NCBI GenBank assembly: GCA_020638905.1
Contig: JACKHP010000002.1
Location: 263,236-327,235, forward strand
Length of the DNA: 64,000 nt
DNA from: Planctomycetota bacterium
GTDB lineage: Bacteria > Planctomycetota > B15-G4
Direction of reading: 5' to 3'
The notes below the pieces were generated by a model. That model was not told the DNA's origin and searched no databases. It worked only from the letters and a program-made list of their open reading frames with translations. Shown piece after piece: positions 27,097 through 37,132 of this stretch (positions are counted from its first letter, which is position 1; every line of letters starts with the position of its first letter). The position numbers and the translations under genes are program-made.

Positions 27097-28644
27097 TCAG
27101 ATGTAGCGGCTGACCGGGCCCATCGAGCGGCGGATGAGATCGAACGCCTGGAACTCGACGGGCGCCTTCCACAGGCGGCGACGCAGGCGCACGCCGGCCG
27201 ACTTGCGCAGCAGCAGCGAGATCGGTCCCTTGCCGCCGGCGATGCCGTCGAACCAGGGCGCCATCTGCGTGAAGCGCGACCAGACCTTCTGCACCTCGGC
27301 CGGGATCGGCCCCCACCACGAGTTGAACTTGTAGTCGAAGAAGCGGCCCCACTGCTCGAAGTTCTCGGGCACGGGATAGCCGTTGTCGTCGATCGACGGC
27401 TGCCAGAACTCGCTGCCGGGGATCGGCCGGTACGGGAAGACCTCGACCGAGCAGCTCGGATACTTGGTCTTCATCTCGGCGGCCTGGTGGATCGTGTCGT
27501 ACATCGACTCGACCGGTTCACCGGGGTAGCCGATGATGTACGTGAGACCCGACTTGATGTCGAGCTGGTGCATGCGCGACATGGCCTCGTCGGTCATGCC
27601 TTCCTGGATGCGCTTGCGGATGAGCTGCTGCGTCTCCCAGGTGGCGGCCTCGGCGCCGAACCACATGAGGTGGTTGCCGGAACGCTTCATGAGATGCAGC
27701 GTGTCCCAGTCGTACTGGGTGATCTGCTTGATCTCGATCGTGCCGTTCCAGTTGATGTTCAGGCCCTTGTCGAGCAGCGCCTGGCAGAAGTCGACCATGC
27801 GCTTCTTGCTCACGCCGAAGTTGGCGTCCTGGAAGCGCAGCACGTCGAAGGGATCCTTGTCGTGGATCACCTTGAGGCGGTCGACGAGCACGTTCGCGTC
27901 GAGCGCGAGCCAGCGGCGTCCGGCGATCTCGGGGCTGCAGCAGAACGCGCACGGCTCGGGGCAGCCGAACGACGAGAAGTAGCTGAAGCCGCGGAACGGG
28001 CGGCCCTGCAGGTGGTGCGGCGGCGGCAGCCTGTTGCGCACGCGGTTGCCGAACTGCGCGGTGCGCTTCTGGAGCGCGTAGTACTTCTGCACGTCGATCA
28101 GGTGGAAGGACGGCTCGGGCAGCTTGTCGAGGTGCACGGCCTCGCGGTGCGGCGTCCAGAACACGGCGCCGTCCTTCTTGATCACGAGGCCTTCGACGGC
28201 AGACAGGTCGGCGCCGCGGCCCTCGGACTTCCAGGCGTCGAGCACGTCGACGAAGGCCAGCTCGCCCTGCCCGTGCACGACCGCGTCGCAGATGTCGCTC
28301 GCGAGGTACAGCTCGGGGATCGCCGACGGGAACCATCCGCCCCACACGATCGGCATCTTCGGGAAGCGCTCGCGCACCGCCATCGCGACCTTCGCGCCGT
28401 CCCAGACCTGGTAGCCGAGGATGCACGAGCTGCCGAACGCCATCGCGCCCTCGCACGCCGCGAGCACCTGCTCGAGGTAGTCGGGCTCGGTCATCGCGTC
28501 GATGATCACGACCTCGTAGCCGGCCAGCTCGGCGCCCGGCGCGATGTGCACGAGTTCGAGCGGCAGCAGGTCGGCCGAAGGCAGGTCGCCGATCTCGGGA
28601 TCGACGCGCGACGGCAGGAAGAGGACGACTTTCGGCTTGTTCAC
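27097..28644 (-). CDS. B12-binding-domain radical SAM protein
   Basis: 515 residues. An N-terminal Rossmann-like cobalamin-binding-type domain (about 1-170) precedes a radical-SAM barrel whose [4Fe-4S] ligands are in FGCPEPCAFC (Cys228, Cys232, Cys235). LRFQDANFGV and GYPGEPVESM are typical of the BchE/HpnR-like class. The classic DxHxxG cobalamin motif was not seen, so B12 use is uncertain. Such enzymes methylate or rearrange unactivated carbons, often in lipid or pigment pathways; the substrate cannot be read. The GTG start is 40 bp after the SelW-like gene, suggesting co-transcription. Confidence 0.85.
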   Translation of the reverse strand: MNKPKVVLFLPSRVDPEIGDLPSADLLPLELVHIAPGAELAGYEVVIIDAMTEPDYLEQVLAACEGAMAFGSSCILGYQVWDGAKVAMAVRERFPKMPIVWGGWFPSAIPELYLASDICDAVVHGQGELAFVDVLDAWKSEGRGADLSAVEGLVIKKDGAVFWTPHREAVHLDKLPEPSFHLIDVQKYYALQKRTAQFGNRVRNRLPPPHHLQGRPFRGFSYFSSFGCPEPCAFCCSPEIAGRRWLALDANVLVDRLKVIHDKDPFDVLRFQDANFGVSKKRMVDFCQALLDKGLNINWNGTIEIKQITQYDWDTLHLMKRSGNHLMWFGAEAATWETQQLIRKRIQEGMTDEAMSRMHQLDIKSGLTYIIGYPGEPVESMYDTIHQAAEMKTKYPSCSVEVFPYRPIPGSEFWQPSIDDNGYPVPENFEQWGRFFDYKFNSWWGPIPAEVQKVWSRFTQMAPWFDGIAGGKGPISLLLRKSAGVRLRRRLWKAPVEFQAFDLIRRSMGPVSRYI

Positions 28645-28684
28645 GGTGTGGCTCTGGGATGCGTCGTGTACGTCGCGGCGCGGC

Positions 28685-28945
28685 TCAGCTCGGCGGGTCG
28701 CCCAACGCGGGCTCGCGGTTCCCCGACAGGATCGCGGCGACCTCGCCGTCCTCGGGGAAACGCTTCACCTGGCGCTTGCTGAAGATGAGCTTGCCGTTCT
28801 TCACCACCTCGAAGACGCCGCCGTCGCTGGGGACCAGCCGCAGCTCCTCGATCGCGCGCTTGTGCTTCTTGAGCAGCTCCTCCGCCAGACCGACGGCTCG
28901 AGGCTCGTAGTTTCACACCGCGCAGTAGGTGATCTCGATCTTCAC
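28685..28945 (-). CDS. SelW/Rdx-family selenoprotein with CxxU motif (UGA read as selenocysteine)
   Basis: 86 residues if the UGA at 28913-28915 (codon 11) is read as selenocysteine. The GTG start follows CAGGAG. The N-terminus reads VKIEITYCAV, then Sec, then NYEPRAVGLAEELL, the YCxxU/C-x-Y-x-P-R-A pattern of SelW/SelT/SelH thioredoxin-like redox proteins. The reading continues without interruption through ELRLVPSDGGVFEVVKNGKL, IFSKRQVKRFPEDGEV and AAIL, as in the family, to a UGA stop at 28685. A hairpin with a GGUCU loop lies 9-34 bases after the UGA (separate entry). Gene callers will truncate it. Cellular role: probably a small thiol/selenol oxidoreductase. Selenocysteine machinery is outside this window. 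Confidence 0.88.
28879..28903 (-). promoter_or_regulatory. candidate bacterial SECIS hairpin
   Basis: In the mRNA, bases 10-34 after the UGA can fold as CCUC, GA bulge, GCC, an 8-base apical loop GUCGGUCU, GGC, G, GAGG. The loop contains GGUCU, the same bases as the SelB-binding loop of Escherichia coli fdhF, at a similar distance (21 versus 18 bases). It is inside the coding region, as bacterial SECIS elements must be. Confidence 0.6.
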
Positions 28946-29306
28946 ACGGGCGCTCCTGGGGGGGACGAAGGGCAGGTCATCTTATGCCGCTGCGCACGAT
29001 CCCGCCACTCGGGCGAGGCGGTGCGCCGCCGCACGCGGGGGCGAGGACCGCGGGACGGACCGTCCCCCGCAGCGCTATCGGCCGCGGCGCGCGTGCCGGT
29101 GAAGCCCGATCGGAGGACCTGGGATGGTCCGTCGGGCGATCTCTTGCCTCGCGGATCGGGTGCGCGAAGCCGAAGCCGAAGCCGAAGCCGAAGCCGAAGC
29201 CGAAGCCGAAGCCGAAGCCGAAGCCGAAGCCGAAGCCGAAGCCGAAGCCGAAGCCGAAGCCGAAGCCGAAGCCGAAGCCGAAGCGCGCGGCTGCGGACGC
29301 CTCGCT
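28946..29306. other. intergenic region containing a long hexanucleotide repeat
   Basis: About 360 bp between the YwiC-like gene end and the SelW gene start, both leftward. One third is the repeat listed next. The rest shows no supported gene and no clear promoter. Confidence 0.6.
29166..29285. repeat. tandem hexanucleotide repeat (GAAGCC), about 20 copies
   Basis: Perfect or near-perfect GAAGCC units occupy 120 bp, ending 20 bp from the stop codon of the leftward YwiC-like gene. It translates as Glu-Ala, Lys-Pro or Ser-Arg-type dipeptides depending on frame, but no real gene crosses it. The same unit, on the other strand, recurs at 51151-51204. Copy-number variation between strains would be expected. 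Confidence 0.97.
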
Positions 29307-29936
29307 TCAGACCCCGCGCGGCAGGACGTGGATCGCGACCACCGCGCCGGCCGTCCAGAGCACGGCGAGGAGCGCCTCGCGCAGTCCCTGGCGACGCAGG
29401 TCGGCGCGCGTCCAGCCCTTGTGGCGGGCGAGGGCGACGCGGATGTGCCAGGTGCGCCAGACGAAGAACGGCGTGAGCAGGATGCCGAGCAGCCAGCCCT
29501 CGCGGGCCGTGCCGCCGCCGGCGCAGGCGGCCGAAGGCGCGGCCACGACGAGCGCCGCCACCGCGAAGCACAGGGCGATCGGCGACATGAAGCCGTCGCG
29601 CTGCGCGAACCAGACCGCGGCGCCCGCGGGGAACGCGGCCACGAGCGCGTAGGCGAAGAAGTTCGGATCGCCTCCCGAGCGCAGCGCGAGCAACGGCGCG
29701 CCGGCCGCGAGCAGCAGTCCCCACGCGGCGCGCCGACGCCACGCCGGCCGCGGGTGCAGCGCGCCCGCGCTCGCGAGCAGGAAGATGCCCGCGTAGCCGA
29801 GTCCCGCGAAGAGCGCGGGGACGAAGCCTTGTCCCGCCACCGAGAGCGCGCCGGCCAGGATCGAGACCACGAGGTAGACCCACGCGCCGTGGGCCTTGGC
29901 CGGGTCGGGCATGGGACGGGAGAGCAGCGCGGACAT
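29307..29936 (-). CDS. YwiC-like membrane protein
   Basis: 209 residues with about six hydrophobic helices. The early KAHGAWVYLVVSILAG segment and overall layout resemble YwiC-like proteins, a family without a settled function. The C-terminus is Arg-rich (KGWTRADLRRQGLREALL) before the last helix. No strong ribosome-binding site was seen; an internal ATG nine codons in (MPDPAKAHGAW) is a possible alternative start. The (GAAGCC) repeat lies just downstream. Confidence 0.7.
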   Translation of the reverse strand: MSALLSRPMPDPAKAHGAWVYLVVSILAGALSVAGQGFVPALFAGLGYAGIFLLASAGALHPRPAWRRRAAWGLLLAAGAPLLALRSGGDPNFFAYALVAAFPAGAAVWFAQRDGFMSPIALCFAVAALVVAAPSAACAGGGTAREGWLLGILLTPFFVWRTWHIRVALARHKGWTRADLRRQGLREALLAVLWTAGAVVAIHVLPRGV

Positions 29937-30003
29937 GCCGCGTATCGTCGCGCTCGGCGCGGAGCGAGGCCAGCCTCGTCCGGTGCCAGGCGTCAGGCCC
30001 GCG

Positions 30004-30366
30004 TCAGCCGACGAGTTCGCGCACGGTGTCGAGCAGCGTGTGGGCGTCGAACGGCTTGGGCAGCACGCGGGTCGCCCCCAGGACCGCGGCCATCTCGAGG
30101 TAGTGACCGCCCGAAGCGTGCGGGCTGCCGCTCACCGCGATGATGCGCACCGACGGCCGGGCCGCGACCAGCTTTCGGATGAGTTCGATGCCTTCGACGT
30201 CGGGCATGACGAGATCGCAGACCACGAGGTCGGGTGAGACCTCGCGGAAGCGCTCGAAGCCCAGTCGTCCGTCGCGCGCCTCGTGGACCTCGTAGGACGA
30301 CTCGAGCACGCGTCGCATCGAACGGCGCGCGTCGTCGTCGTCGTCCACGAGCAAGATCGTCTTCAT
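30004..30366 (-). CDS. single-domain response regulator
   Basis: 120 residues forming a complete receiver domain: LLVDDDDDA (acidic cluster 8-12), phosphorylated Asp51 in VVCDLVMPD, Ser79 in IIAVSGS and Lys104 in VLPKPFD. There is no output domain, so it works through protein contacts. The ATG was chosen because the fold starts at once and GGAGGCGAGG precedes it. It is divergent from the histidine kinase at 30532 with 165 bp between, making the pair a likely two-component system. Confidence 0.92.
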   Translation of the reverse strand: MKTILLVDDDDDARRSMRRVLESSYEVHEARDGRLGFERFREVSPDLVVCDLVMPDVEGIELIRKLVAARPSVRIIAVSGSPHASGGHYLEMAAVLGATRVLPKPFDAHTLLDTVRELVG

Positions 30367-30383
30367 GCCTCGCCTCCACACGG

Positions 30384-30411
30384 AGTATCGACTCACCGCG
30401 CTGCGCTTCAA
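30384..30411 (-). promoter_or_regulatory. sigma-70-like promoter of the response regulator
   Basis: On the minus strand TTGAAG and GATACT are separated by 16 bases, each matching four of six consensus positions, 18 bp before the ATG. Located in the divergent promoter region shared with the kinase. Confidence 0.45.
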
Positions 30412-30531
30412 GCGTCGGTCGCGTGGGTTGACCGCAGTGATTCCAGAACCCGCGATCACGTGGAGACGCCCTTGCAGGCGAACGCCCACGGGTGTCTGCT
30501 GGTCTCCCGAGATCGGAACGGGAGCCTCCGG

Positions 30532-32199
30532 ATGTCCCCGGACGAGTCCTCCAACCTGCCGTGGATCGTACGGTCACGACGCCGCCTCGCGCTCGTGCTG
30601 CTGGTCGCGCTCGCGCTGCCCGTGGGCACGTTCACCGCGGCCGTCGAGATCCAGGCGCACGACACGCTCGAGGCCCAGGCCGTCGACGCCAACGGCAACT
30701 CGGCCCGGCTCGCGGCCGAGGTCGTCGACGCGCTCTTCGAGGGATTTCAGCGCTTCGTGGAGTCGCAGGCCGCGAGAGAGGCGCTGCACGGCGCGCTGCA
30801 GGCCGGCGACGCCGACGCCGTGCGCGAACTGCTGCACGCCTTCGTGGAGACGAACCCGGCCTTCGACCGCGTCTTCGTCACGTCCCCCGAGGGCGTCGAG
30901 CTCTACGACTGGCCGCACGACCCCCAGGTCATCGGCAAGAGCTTCGCCGACCGCGACTGGTACCGGGGCGTGTCGTCCCGCGGCGCGACCTACGTGTCCG
31001 AGGTCTACCGGCGCGCTGCCGCTCCGCGTTGGGACATCATCGCGGTGACGACGCCGATCGTCGGCGACGACGGCCTGCTCGGCTACCTCGTCGCGCAGTA
31101 CACGATGCACGAACTCGCGCAGCGCCTCGCCGACAGCGCGCCGGGCGTGGACGGCGCAATCACGTTGGTCGACCAGCACGGGCACGCCGCCGTCGCGCGC
31201 GAGCGCTTCGACGAGGGTGACACGATCCATCCGCTGCCGGACGCGCTCGCGACGCGGCTGCTCTCGGGAGAGCAGGGCTCGTTCACCGACGCAGACCCCG
31301 CCGACGGACGCGAGCGCTTCGTCGGCTACGCGCCCGTGGAGTCGCTCGGCTGGGCGGTCATGGCCGCCCAGCCGGTCGACGTCGTGCTCGCGCCGGCCTA
31401 CGCGCTGAAACGCGCGATCCTCACCATGGCCGTGCCGTGCGCGGCGCTCGTGTTCGTCGTCGCGTTCCTCGCCTTCGCGCACGTGCGTCGGCACCACATG
31501 GCCGCGCTCGCGCTCCAGGACCTCAAGGACCGCCTGACCGGCATGCTGGTCCACGACCTGCGCAGCCCGCTCACCACGACGCGGCTCACGCTCGACATGC
31601 TGGCCGACGATCCGCAGCTCTCTTCCGACGCGCACGAGCAGTTGCGGCAGGCCGACGGGTCGTTGCAGCGTGTGCTCGCGCTCACCGACAACCTCGTCGA
31701 CGTGATGCGCATGGAGGCCGGCGCGCTCGAGCTCCACCGCACGTCGATCGACGTGGCAGCCCTGGCGCGGCGCACGGTCGACGCGTTCCGTCCGCTGGCG
31801 ATGGCCGGGAACGTCGACCTCGGTGCGTCGGCGCCCTCGGCCCCGTACGAAGCCGAGGTCGACGGCTCGCTCGTGGCGCGCGTGCTCGAGAACCTCGTCT
31901 CGAACGCGATCAAGCACACGCCTCCCGGCGGACGGGTCGAGGTGCGAGTCGCGCCCCGTCCCGCGGGCGAATGCGAACTCGCCGTGACCGACACCGGCGA
32001 AGGCATCCCACCCGAGGAGATCCCGCGGTTGTTCCAGCGCTTCGGACGCGCGCGCGGACAGACCTTCCGCCAGGCGCGCGACGCGGGGCTCGGCCTCGTG
32101 TTCTGCCGCATGGCCGTCGAACTCCACGGCGGGACGATCGACGTGCGCAGCGCGCCGCGCGAGGGGAGCACGTTCCGGGTGCTGCTGCCCGTGCGCTGA
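30532..32199 (+). CDS. membrane sensor histidine kinase with extracytoplasmic cache-type domain
   Basis: 555 residues. A first helix at about 17-35 and a second at about 300-325 bracket a periplasmic dCache-like sensor (FVTSPEGVELYDWPHDPQVIG, DRDWYRGVSSRG, YVSEVYRR). The HisKA helix has the phospho-acceptor in MLVHDLRSPLTTTR (His341). The ATPase domain shows the N box NLVSNAIKHTP, the G1 box DTGEGIPPEE and a final GLGLVFCRMAVELHGG. The ATG at 30532 lies eight bases after GGAG. The likely partner is the divergent receiver at 30004. The ligand is unknown; cache domains usually bind small organic molecules. Confidence 0.92.
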   Translation: MSPDESSNLPWIVRSRRRLALVLLVALALPVGTFTAAVEIQAHDTLEAQAVDANGNSARLAAEVVDALFEGFQRFVESQAAREALHGALQAGDADAVRELLHAFVETNPAFDRVFVTSPEGVELYDWPHDPQVIGKSFADRDWYRGVSSRGATYVSEVYRRAAAPRWDIIAVTTPIVGDDGLLGYLVAQYTMHELAQRLADSAPGVDGAITLVDQHGHAAVARERFDEGDTIHPLPDALATRLLSGEQGSFTDADPADGRERFVGYAPVESLGWAVMAAQPVDVVLAPAYALKRAILTMAVPCAALVFVVAFLAFAHVRRHHMAALALQDLKDRLTGMLVHDLRSPLTTTRLTLDMLADDPQLSSDAHEQLRQADGSLQRVLALTDNLVDVMRMEAGALELHRTSIDVAALARRTVDAFRPLAMAGNVDLGASAPSAPYEAEVDGSLVARVLENLVSNAIKHTPPGGRVEVRVAPRPAGECELAVTDTGEGIPPEEIPRLFQRFGRARGQTFRQARDAGLGLVFCRMAVELHGGTIDVRSAPREGSTFRVLLPVR

Positions 32200-32258
32200 G
32201 GGCCCGGCGTCGGGCACGATCACGATCGGCTCCCCCGGAGCCTGCGAACGCCGGGCCC
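32200..32258. terminator. nested inverted repeat between convergent genes
   Basis: GGGCCCGGCGT and ACGCCGGGCCC form 11-bp outer arms, with an inner GGCTCC/GGAGCC hairpin at 32228-32242. It begins directly after the kinase stop and ends 27 bp before the beta-helix gene end. Likely bidirectional terminator. Confidence 0.55.
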
Positions 32259-32285
32259 GCGTGTCGACCGCGTCCCGCCGACGCG

Positions 32286-33368
32286 TCAAGGGAACGCGAC
32301 GGGGAAGTGGTTGTCCTCGTAGGTGTTGTCGCCGGCGCCGGACGTGTCGAACAGGTCGAAGAAGACGCTCTTCGTGGCGCGGTTGCCGATCAGCACGTGC
32401 CCCACGCCCTCGACCTCGAAGCCGTCGTCGCCGGCGTGCGAGACGCGGTTGTCCTCGACGAGGCAGCCGTCGCACTCGAGGTCGATGCCGTCGCTGCCGG
32501 GGGACGTGATGCGGTTGCGCAGGAAGTTGCAGCCGTCGGCCTGGCTGAGCAGGCCGTCGAGTCCGGGCTTCACGAAGCGGTTGTCCTCGAACGTGTGCGC
32601 CGAACCCGCGGCGGCGGCCGCATGGCCGGACGCGTATCGCACGACGTTGCGCTCGAAGTGCTGTCCCGTGCCGTAGGCGAGCAGTCCGTCGTCGCCGCAC
32701 GCGAGCACGCGGTTGCGCACGAAGACGTCGTCGGACCCCTGTCCCACCGAGTCGACCTGCAGGCCGTCGTCGCCGCAGGCGCGCACCGTCGTGCGCTCGA
32801 CGCGGTTGCCGTCGCCGTGCACGATCACGCCGTCCCCGGCGGGGTGGTCGACGAGGCAGCGCAGCACGAGCGAGTCGTGCACCGCGGGACCGAGTCCGGC
32901 CGCGAGACTGATGCCGTCGGCGCCCGCGTCGTCGACACGGCAGCGCTCGATCACGACGCCCGTGGCGTCGTCGACGCGGATGCCGTCGTCGCCGCTGCGC
33001 GTCACCCGGCAGCGGAAGAGCGTCACGTCGCTGCAGCCGTCGACGAGCACGCCGCGCAGGCCGGCGTCCTCGACGCGCAGCTTCTCGAGCCGCACGCCCG
33101 TCGAGTCGACGACGACGATGCCGTCGTCGAACGCCCCGGGACGCACGACGACCTTGCCCTTGGCGCGCAGCGTGACGTCGACGAGGCCGTCGAGCACGAG
33201 CGACTCGACGTAGGTCCCCGACTTGACCACGATCGTGGTGCCGGGCGTGGCGAGATCGATCGCCGCCTGGATCGTGGGCATGCCGGGCCCCGGCACGACG
33301 AGGATCTGCGATGCGTCCGGCGCTGCAGCCGGGAGGACGGAGAGCAGGGCGAGGGCGAGGACGTTCAC
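32286..33368 (-). CDS. secreted right-handed beta-helix protein
   Basis: 360 residues from a GTG with GGAG upstream. The signal peptide is NVLALALLSVLPAAAP. The rest is about ten turns of a parallel beta-helix (PbH1-like repeats) with recurring CGDDGLQVDS, GSDGIDLECDGC, AGDDGFEVEG units and an initial PTIQAAIDLATPGTTIVVKSG. That start is typical of NosD/pectate-lyase-like surface proteins. No catalytic residues of polysaccharide lyases could be assigned. It does not carry the C-terminal domain found on the other secreted proteins of the window. Probably carbohydrate-binding or structural. Confidence 0.85.
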   Translation of the reverse strand: MNVLALALLSVLPAAAPDASQILVVPGPGMPTIQAAIDLATPGTTIVVKSGTYVESLVLDGLVDVTLRAKGKVVVRPGAFDDGIVVVDSTGVRLEKLRVEDAGLRGVLVDGCSDVTLFRCRVTRSGDDGIRVDDATGVVIERCRVDDAGADGISLAAGLGPAVHDSLVLRCLVDHPAGDGVIVHGDGNRVERTTVRACGDDGLQVDSVGQGSDDVFVRNRVLACGDDGLLAYGTGQHFERNVVRYASGHAAAAAGSAHTFEDNRFVKPGLDGLLSQADGCNFLRNRITSPGSDGIDLECDGCLVEDNRVSHAGDDGFEVEGVGHVLIGNRATKSVFFDLFDTSGAGDNTYEDNHFPVAFP

Positions 33369-33605
33369 GGTCGGACTCCGGATGCGGGGCGGGTGGGAGG
33401 CGAAGGCGTGCAGATCCGGATCGGCGGCGGAAGGTCTCACGTCCACCGCGGGCCTTCGGGTCGCGTGGACGCCGACGTCCTCGCGCGGTGCGCGCCTTGC
33501 GCCTCGCGCGGCTGGACCGGATGATCCGCGGTTCCGCCCGCGAGGCGTCGCCGCGCCATCCGCCGGACGCCGCGCGTCGCCGTCCCCCACCCCGCTCGAA
33601 CCGCC

Positions 33606-35441
33606 ATGATCTCCGTCCAGGGCCTCAGCAAGTCGTACGGCGAGCAGGTGCTCTTCGACGACGCGTCGTTCGTGATGACGCCCGGCGAGCGGCTGGGACT
33701 CATCGGCCGCAACGGCTACGGCAAGTCGACGCTGTTCCGCATCCTGCTCGGCGAGGAGCACGAGGACGACGGCAGCATCGTGCTGCCCAAGCAGTACAGG
33801 ATCGGGCATCTCAGCCAGCACCTGCGCTTCGACGAGCCGACCATCCTCGACGAGGTCTGCAAGGGGCTGAAGCACCGTGAGCACGAGGCGTACCGCGCCG
33901 AAGCCGCGCTCATGGGCCTGGGCTTCACGCGCGACGACCTGCTGCGCCACGCGCACCACTTCTCGGGCGGGTACCAGATCCGCGTCAACCTCGCGCGCGT
34001 GCTCGTCGAGGAGCCGAACCTGCTGCTGCTCGACGAGCCCACGAACTACCTCGACATCACCTCGGTGCGCTGGCTCACGCGCTTCCTGCGCGGCTGGCCG
34101 AACGAGATGATCCTGATCACCCACGACCGGGCCTTCATGGACTCGGTCTGCACGCACACGATGCTCGTGCACCGCAGCAAGCTGCGGCGCATGGAGGGCA
34201 CGGTCGACAAGCTGCTCGAACAGGTCGCGACCGAAGAAGAGGTGTACGAGAACACGCGCCAGAACGAGGAGAAGAAGCGCAGGCAAGACGAACGCTTCAT
34301 CGAACGCTTCCGCGCCAAGGCCTCGAAGGCGACGCTCGTCAAGTCGCGCCAGAAGCTGCTCGACAAGCGCGGCCGCATGGACGAGCTCGAGACCGAGCGC
34401 GACCTCGACTTCCGCTTCAACCCCGCGCCGTTCCACGCGACGGTGATGATGTCCGTCGACGACCTCGCGTTCGGCTTCGACGACGGTCCGCCGCTCATGG
34501 AGGGGCTCTCGTTCGCGCTCGAGAAGGGCGACCGCGTCGCGATCATCGGTCCCAACGGCAAGGGCAAGACGACGCTGCTCAACCTGCTCGCGGGCGAGCT
34601 GCAGCCGCGCGCCGGCACGATCAAGCTCAACCCGAACACGCAGATCGCGTACTTCGGCCAGACGAACATCGACCGGCTGCATCCGCAGAACACGGTCGAG
34701 GAGGAGATCCTGGCCGTGCAGCCCGACAACTCGCGCACCGTCGTGCGCACGCTGGCGGGCATGCTCATGTTCTCGGGCGACGCGGCGCTGAAGACGGTCT
34801 CGGTGCTGTCCGGCGGCGAACGCAGCCGCGTGCTGCTGGGCAAGCTGCTGGTCAGTCCCGCGAACCTGCTGCTGCTCGACGAGCCCACGAACCACCTCGA
34901 CATGCCGTCGATCGAGGCGCTGCTCGACGCGGTCGACGCCTTCCCCGGCGCGGTGCTGCTCGTGACGCACAGCGAGATGATCCTCGAGCGGCTCGCCACG
35001 CGGCTGGTCGTGTTCGACGGCGGCAAGGCCACGCTCTTCGAGAGCGGCTACCGCGACTTCCTCGAGCGCGTCGGCTGGCGGAGCGAGTCCGACGAGGCGC
35101 CGCGCAAGCCGTCCGGCGGGCCGAAGCCCGTGGGAAAAGACCTGCGCAAGGCGCGCGCCGAGATCGTGGCCGCGCGCACCAAGGCCACCGCGGCGCTGAA
35201 GACGAAGGTCGACGTGATCGAGGCACGCATCGAGCGCCTCGAGCGCCAGATCGACGAACTCGACGAGGAGATGTCCGAGGCCGCCGCCGAGGGCCGCGCC
35301 GGCGACATCGGCAAGCTGGCCGCCGACGCGAAGAAGAAGCGCCTCGCCCTCGACGCCGACTGGGAACTGCTCGAGCGCGCGCAGGACGAACTCGACGTCG
35401 CGCGCGCCGAGTGGGACATCAAGCTGGGCGAGCTCGAGTAG
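33606..35441 (+). CDS. ABC-F family ATPase
   Basis: 611 residues, two ATP-binding cassettes in one soluble chain without membrane helices. Cassette 1 has Walker A GRNGYGKST (34-42), an atypical signature FSGGYQIR and Walker B LLLLDEPTN. The linker (about 215-270) is highly charged, as in ABC-F proteins acting on ribosomes. Cassette 2 has GPNGKGKTT, LSGGERSR and LLLLDEPTNHLD. A coiled-coil tail of about 80 residues ends the protein. Family members modulate translation or give antibiotic protection; closest to the Uup/YheS-like housekeeping type, but this is inference. Followed closely by a convergent VF530 gene. Confidence 0.93.
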   Translation: MISVQGLSKSYGEQVLFDDASFVMTPGERLGLIGRNGYGKSTLFRILLGEEHEDDGSIVLPKQYRIGHLSQHLRFDEPTILDEVCKGLKHREHEAYRAEAALMGLGFTRDDLLRHAHHFSGGYQIRVNLARVLVEEPNLLLLDEPTNYLDITSVRWLTRFLRGWPNEMILITHDRAFMDSVCTHTMLVHRSKLRRMEGTVDKLLEQVATEEEVYENTRQNEEKKRRQDERFIERFRAKASKATLVKSRQKLLDKRGRMDELETERDLDFRFNPAPFHATVMMSVDDLAFGFDDGPPLMEGLSFALEKGDRVAIIGPNGKGKTTLLNLLAGELQPRAGTIKLNPNTQIAYFGQTNIDRLHPQNTVEEEILAVQPDNSRTVVRTLAGMLMFSGDAALKTVSVLSGGERSRVLLGKLLVSPANLLLLDEPTNHLDMPSIEALLDAVDAFPGAVLLVTHSEMILERLATRLVVFDGGKATLFESGYRDFLERVGWRSESDEAPRKPSGGPKPVGKDLRKARAEIVAARTKATAALKTKVDVIEARIERLERQIDELDEEMSEAAAEGRAGDIGKLAADAKKKRLALDADWELLERAQDELDVARAEWDIKLGELE

Positions 35442-35461
35442 GCCGGCGCCGGACCCGCCGG

Positions 35462-35701
35462 TCAGCGCGCGCCGCGTTCCCGCCGGCGCAGGTCGGCGAG
35501 GTAGAGCCGCTCGACCTTGGTGCGCGCCCACGGCGTCCGGCGCAGGAACTTGAGCGTCGAGGCGATGCTCGGGTCGACCTTGAAGCAGCGGATGTCGATG
35601 CGCGCGGCGAGGTCGTCCCAGCCGCGGCGCTCGACGAGCTCGGTCACGAGCGCCTCGAGCGTTATGCCGTGCAGCGGGTTCTTCGGTTGCTCGTCGCTCA
35701 T
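35462..35701 (-). CDS. VF530-family (DUF2132) small DNA-binding protein
   Basis: 79 residues. NPLHGITLEALVTELVERRG, IDIRCFKVDPSIASTLKFLR and KTPWAR-like RTPWARTKVERLY match the VF530 family, small alpha-helical proteins reported to bind DNA. Complete at both ends. It lies 8 bp after the helicase gene in the same direction and is probably co-transcribed with it. Function in the cell is not established. Confidence 0.88.
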   Translation of the reverse strand: MSDEQPKNPLHGITLEALVTELVERRGWDDLAARIDIRCFKVDPSIASTLKFLRRTPWARTKVERLYLADLRRRERGAR

Positions 35702-35708
35702 GCGGACC

Positions 35709-37130
<1,422 letters not shown>

Positions 37131-37132
37131 CG

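Noticed and set aside
29166..29285. CRISPR array or a Glu-Ala/Lys-Pro repeat protein
   Set aside because: The unit is only six bases with no spacers, and no frame across it has a credible start, ribosome-binding site or conserved protein.
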